From NCBI GenBank assembly GCA_022785155.1, contig JALFRH010000252.1, forward strand, positions 1 to 17,654: DNA of 17,654 nt. The letters are read 5' to 3'. Below the pieces are notes generated by a model, which was not told where the DNA came from, ran no database searches, and worked only from the letters and a program-made list of their open reading frames with translations. Origin of the DNA: Spirochaetales bacterium (lineage in GTDB: Bacteria > Spirochaetota > Spirochaetia > Sphaerochaetales > Sphaerochaetaceae). A program made the position numbers and the translations under genes. Of this stretch, positions 14,598-17,654 are shown piece by piece; the stretch's first letter is position 1; each line of letters opens with the position of its first letter.

Positions 14598-15193
14598 AGA
14601 TCATTCTCAACAACGATGTAGTACATCTCGGTGAAGAAGGCGACGTAGTAACAGTAAAAGATGGTTATGCAAGAAACTATCTTCTCCCAACTGGTGCAGC
14701 TGTAATCTACAACAAGGCAAATGCAGCTATGTTCAAGCAGAGAGCTGAGCAGATTGCCAAGAGAAAGGCTGAAAAGAGAGCTGCTTCCGCATCCCTCAAG
14801 GAAAGACTGGACAACGTTTCCATTTCCCTCGTTGTTACAGCTGGTGAATCTGGAAAGCTCTTCGGTTCCATCACTTCACAGATGGTTCAGGAAGCTCTTC
14901 TCAAGGAAGGCTTTGAAATTGAAAAGAAGAAGCTTGATGTTCCTACACACGCTATCAAGATGACAGGAACTTATCACATTGTCGCTCACCTCTATGAGAA
15001 CGATAAGGCTAACATCACTCTCAACGTTCTTTCTGAAGCTGAAGTAAAGGCTGCAGCAAAGAAGGCTGCTGAAGAGGCTAAGAAGGCAGCTGAAGCAGAA
15101 GCTAAGGCAAAGGCTGAGGCAGAAGCAAAGGCAGCAGAAGAAGCAGCTCCAGCTGAAGAGACAGCAGAGGCTGAAGCACCTGTAGAGGGCTGA
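14594..15193 (+). CDS. rplI: 50S ribosomal protein L9 with a long Ala/Glu/Lys tail, 199 aa
   Basis: Residues 1-50 are the L9 N-terminal domain (MKIILNNDVVHLGEEGDVVTVKDGYARNYLLPTGAA region), which binds 23S rRNA near the L1 stalk. A charged connecting helix (about 45-75) and the C-terminal domain (about 76-148, with GKLFGSITSQMV) follow. Typical L9 ends near residue 150. Here about 50 further residues are almost only Ala, Glu and Lys, ending PAEETAEAEAPVEG, probably helical or disordered and solvent exposed. The start overlaps the previous stop, with a GGAG box 6 nt upstream. Ala/Glu-rich tails on ribosomal proteins are known in several lineages; the function of this one is unknown. Confidence 0.94.
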   Translation: MKIILNNDVVHLGEEGDVVTVKDGYARNYLLPTGAAVIYNKANAAMFKQRAEQIAKRKAEKRAASASLKERLDNVSISLVVTAGESGKLFGSITSQMVQEALLKEGFEIEKKKLDVPTHAIKMTGTYHIVAHLYENDKANITLNVLSEAEVKAAAKKAAEEAKKAAEAEAKAKAEAEAKAAEEAAPAEETAEAEAPVEG

Positions 15194-15199
15194 TAAACT

Positions 15200-16633
15200 A
15201 TGGCAGAGTCACAAGATAACACATCCAAAATCAGGATGCTTCCTCATGATGATGAAGCGGAAAAAGGTGTTCTTGGGGCTCTATTATTGAATTCAGAGGT
15301 CTGGGACACAGTATCATCAAGTCTCGAGGCCTCTGATTTTTATTCACCATTTAACAGTAATATCTATCAAGCTATTTCCGACATTATGGAAAGGGAAGGC
15401 TTGAAGAGTTTTGATGGTCTTATTCTCGTCGATTACCTTAAGAGGAAGAACTTATTGGAAAAGTGTGGTGGCATAGGGTATATCGCCCAGCTGACCAATA
15501 TCCAGGTCGTCACTTCCAATATCGGTAGATATGTTGAAATAGTTCAGGAATCATCAAAGAGAAGAAGACTCTTCAATGTTGCCACAGCTCTTGAAAAGGA
15601 TGTATTCGATCCATCTGTAGATATCGACGATTCCTTGGATGAAAGCTCAAAGATCCTCACCGACGCCCTTCTGAAGGGGATGAAGGAGAATTCATCTGAG
15701 TTCTCTCTTGGTCATATCTCCACCTTTACCTTCGAAGAAATATCTAAAAAAATGGAAGGCAAGGCGGATGTAGATAGAATCGAAACAGGCTTCGATGTTC
15801 TTGATAAATACACCAACGGTGGTTTTGCCAATGAAGAGTATGTGATCATAGGTGCCCGTCCATCCATCGGTAAGACTGCTTTCGCCCTCAGCATGATGTA
15901 TAACATGATGAGGAACAACAAGAAAATCGCATTCTTTTCCCTTGAAATGCCTGCAAAATCCATAGCAATGAGACTCTTTGCCATAGATAGTAAGGTTGAG
16001 CTTGCCAAGATCATCAAGGCCCAGTTCATCGGGAATGAATTCGAACGTATTATGGATAGCTGTGCCCGTCTCTATGACTATAGTGACAACATGTATATCG
16101 TAGATGTTCCCAATATTTCCCTTACTGAACTGAGAGCCAAGGCCAGGATACTCAAGAAAGAGAAAAACATCGATTGCATCGTCATAGATTATATCGGTCT
16201 TATTTCAGTTCCTTCTTCTTATTCTGCACAGAAGAAGTTCGAGCAGGTATCAATGATTTCTCTTGCACTGAAACAGCTGGCAAGAGAGCTTAAAGTTCCT
16301 GTAATCGTTCTTTGTCAGGTGGGAAGAGAGAGTGAGGAACAGGCCCCTATACTTTCAAATCTCAGAGACTCTGGATCCATTGAACAGGATGCAGATATCG
16401 TTTGTTTCCTCCATAGAAAGAAGAATCTTACGGAAGAAGAGAAACAGAAGAACTTGAAAGACTCCCAAGGTAGGGCAAATATTCAGGTAACACAGTTTAT
16501 TGTTGCAAAGAACCGTAACGGTGAAACAGGTGTATTCAAGATCGGTTATAATGGTCCTCTCACTTACTACAACGATGTAGACCAGAGCTCCGAGTTCATT
16601 GATTATGAACAGAAGGTAACCACAAAGAAATAG
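15200..16633 (+). CDS. dnaB: Replicative DNA helicase DnaB, 477 aa
   Basis: DnaB is the hexameric 5'-3' helicase of the replication fork. The N-terminal domain (about 13-115) starts PHDDEAEKGVLGALLLN, as in the family. A linker follows and then the RecA-like ATPase domain: TGFDVLDKYTNGGF (196-209), Walker A GARPSIGKTA (218-227), FFSLEM (245-250), Walker B CIVIDYIGL (326-334, Asp330), VPVIVLCQVGRESE with the DNA-binding loop, and LRDSGSIEQDADIVCFLHR. The family length is about 450-480 aa. It is the last gene of the ribosomal cluster, 6 nt after rplI, and converges with the rseP homologue 4 nt beyond its stop codon. No intein is seen. Confidence 0.96.
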   Translation: MAESQDNTSKIRMLPHDDEAEKGVLGALLLNSEVWDTVSSSLEASDFYSPFNSNIYQAISDIMEREGLKSFDGLILVDYLKRKNLLEKCGGIGYIAQLTNIQVVTSNIGRYVEIVQESSKRRRLFNVATALEKDVFDPSVDIDDSLDESSKILTDALLKGMKENSSEFSLGHISTFTFEEISKKMEGKADVDRIETGFDVLDKYTNGGFANEEYVIIGARPSIGKTAFALSMMYNMMRNNKKIAFFSLEMPAKSIAMRLFAIDSKVELAKIIKAQFIGNEFERIMDSCARLYDYSDNMYIVDVPNISLTELRAKARILKKEKNIDCIVIDYIGLISVPSSYSAQKKFEQVSMISLALKQLARELKVPVIVLCQVGRESEEQAPILSNLRDSGSIEQDADIVCFLHRKKNLTEEEKQKNLKDSQGRANIQVTQFIVAKNRNGETGVFKIGYNGPLTYYNDVDQSSEFIDYEQKVTTKK

Positions 16634-16637
16634 ACTA

Positions 16638-17654
16638 TTAAAATAGGGTTTCCACCAATCCCCAGGCGTTCATAGCTATTATCAGCCCCCAAGCCACCAC
16701 CATTCCTGATATATGGAGTACTAGATATGTGTTTGGCTTAAGGGGCCTGTTTACAATGATTTCCGAAATACATATAAGCATTTGTCCTCCATCGAAGGTG
16801 GGAACAGGAATAAGATTTCCAATGGAGATGGAAATACTGATGATTGATAGTAAATAGAGAAAGGTCCTTATGCCGCTGGTGTTACTTTCTGAGAATGCCA
16901 GGGTTGAAATATGGCCGATATTCTTTGCACTGGTAAAGGGGCCGCTGATCACCTTCAATGCTTCATTGAAATTAAATGACAAGAGCTTTATGAGGGCTGC
17001 AGCTATTTCCTTTGACAATTCAATGGTCTTCTTTAATGCAGTTGAAAAAGGAGTGGAGGAATCAGGAGAGACTCTGTATTGGGTAAGCCAGGCGAAGGGA
17101 AAGCTGTTTCCTTCAAGCCTTACATACTTCAGCCCATCTTTTCCTTGAAATACGAGGTCATAGGTGTCGCTCTCGATGGAGTAGAGATCATAAGTCCACT
17201 CAATGGGTACTCCATTGGCTTTTATAAGTATATCTCCATTTTCCACTCTCGGGTCTTCGCTTCTACCGACAATGGGTTTTTCCAGGTTGGCAACTCCATA
17301 ACTCCACCCTGAATCTGTGGGTGTAGAATGGATGGTGACTTCCATTTCCTTACCGTCTCTATTGATTCTAAGTTCAACATCACTTCCGTTCTGCGCCTGG
17401 AGCCAGGAAGCAAAATCTTCCCAATCCAGAAATACTCTTTCCTGAGAAGAAAGGATAATATCACCTTTCTCTATTTCATCTTGGTTGATATTGCCCTCAA
17501 AAAGCTGAGGATAAGCAGAGATAGGGGAGACAATAAGGGAATGGCTGACTCTTTTGACAGGAATTGTTGCTACAATCGAAAGGAGAATGATGGTAAGGAG
17601 AAAGTTTGTGAATGGACCGGATAAGAAGATGATGAACTTTCTCCAGGGACTTAT
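16638..17654 (-). CDS. rseP: RseP-type site-2 (intramembrane) zinc metalloprotease, N-terminus beyond the right edge
   Basis: The reading frame is open from the right edge (17654) to the TGA at 16638, 338 residues. Near the edge is SGPFTNF followed by a hydrophobic segment, the GPxxNF element after the first membrane helices. Two PDZ-like segments follow: one with KGDIILS and a LQAQNGSDVELRINRDGKE stretch, and one with ENGDILIKANGVPI. Then come SGPFTSAKNIG, a membrane helix, and NLIPVPTFDGGQ, the conserved zinc-ligand LDG-type motif with Asp in a membrane segment. The C-terminus is another hydrophobic helix. HExxH is expected upstream of the window. S2P proteases cleave membrane-bound anti-sigma factors or signal peptides. 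The Met at 17345 is internal, not the start. The convergent dnaB ends 4 nt away with no visible terminator. Confidence 0.88.
   Translation of the reverse strand: MSPWRKFIIFLSGPFTNFLLTIILLSIVATIPVKRVSHSLIVSPISAYPQLFEGNINQDEIEKGDIILSSQERVFLDWEDFASWLQAQNGSDVELRINRDGKEMEVTIHSTPTDSGWSYGVANLEKPIVGRSEDPRVENGDILIKANGVPIEWTYDLYSIESDTYDLVFQGKDGLKYVRLEGNSFPFAWLTQYRVSPDSSTPFSTALKKTIELSKEIAAALIKLLSFNFNEALKVISGPFTSAKNIGHISTLAFSESNTSGIRTFLYLLSIISISISIGNLIPVPTFDGGQMLICISEIIVNRPLKPNTYLVLHISGMVVAWGLIIAMNAWGLVETLF

Noticed and set aside
15038..15190. Tandem repeat or CRISPR-like array in the GCTGAAG/AAGGC-rich stretch
   Set aside because: It is in frame low-complexity coding sequence of rplI, with no regular repeat-spacer pattern.

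Overview
The window reads as chromosomal DNA of an anaerobic, host-associated type bacterium, most likely a spirochaete. That placement is inferred from a relaxed lipobox (LFISC) on the first lipoprotein, from the rpsF-ssb-rpsR-rplI-dnaB block with an rseP homologue beside it, and from Clostridia-like nitrogen genes. Nearly all genes have clear AGGAG-type ribosome binding sites. I see no tRNA, rRNA, CRISPR array, transposase or phage gene.

Left part (1-3330, mostly minus strand). The edge holds a decapitated ABC-transporter ATPase fragment, followed by a terminator, a lipoprotein of unknown function (201-1268) and a compact TatD-type metallohydrolase (1363-1980). A 326-base gap (1981-2306) contains four consecutive hairpins on the plus strand, the last a good Rho-independent terminator; I call it a candidate small RNA. 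A diacylglycerol/lipid kinase-family gene with its own promoter and terminator follows (2307-3149).

Middle (3330-12401): a divergent ammonium-assimilation locus. On the minus strand, type III glutamine synthetase (glnN) and glutamine-dependent asnB form a two-gene operon. On the plus strand, five tightly packed genes encode a three-piece glutamate synthase (glutaminase piece, ferredoxin/FMN piece, GXGXG piece), a type I-like glutamine synthetase (glnA) and an ANTAR-domain RNA-binding regulator whose receiver domain lacks the phosphorylation residues. No NAD(P)H-binding GltD subunit is present. GS makes glutamine, GOGAT converts it with 2-oxoglutarate to glutamate, and AsnB spends glutamine on asparagine.

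The main observation is in the glnN leader. A strong terminator hairpin sits directly before the ribosome binding site, and its 5' arm can instead form a small hairpin with a hexanucleotide loop AAUGAC, which has the A1 and G4 expected of ANTAR target hairpins. A second hexaloop hairpin with G4 but not A1 precedes it. This suggests that the ANTAR protein encoded at the far end of the divergent operon antiterminates glnN-asnB, possibly without phosphorylation.

Right part (12402-17654): a conserved ribosome/replication cluster on the plus strand (rpsF, ssb, rpsR, a DUF2232-like membrane protein, rplI with a long Ala/Glu/Lys tail, dnaB). It converges on an rseP-type site-2 protease gene on the minus strand that runs off the right edge.
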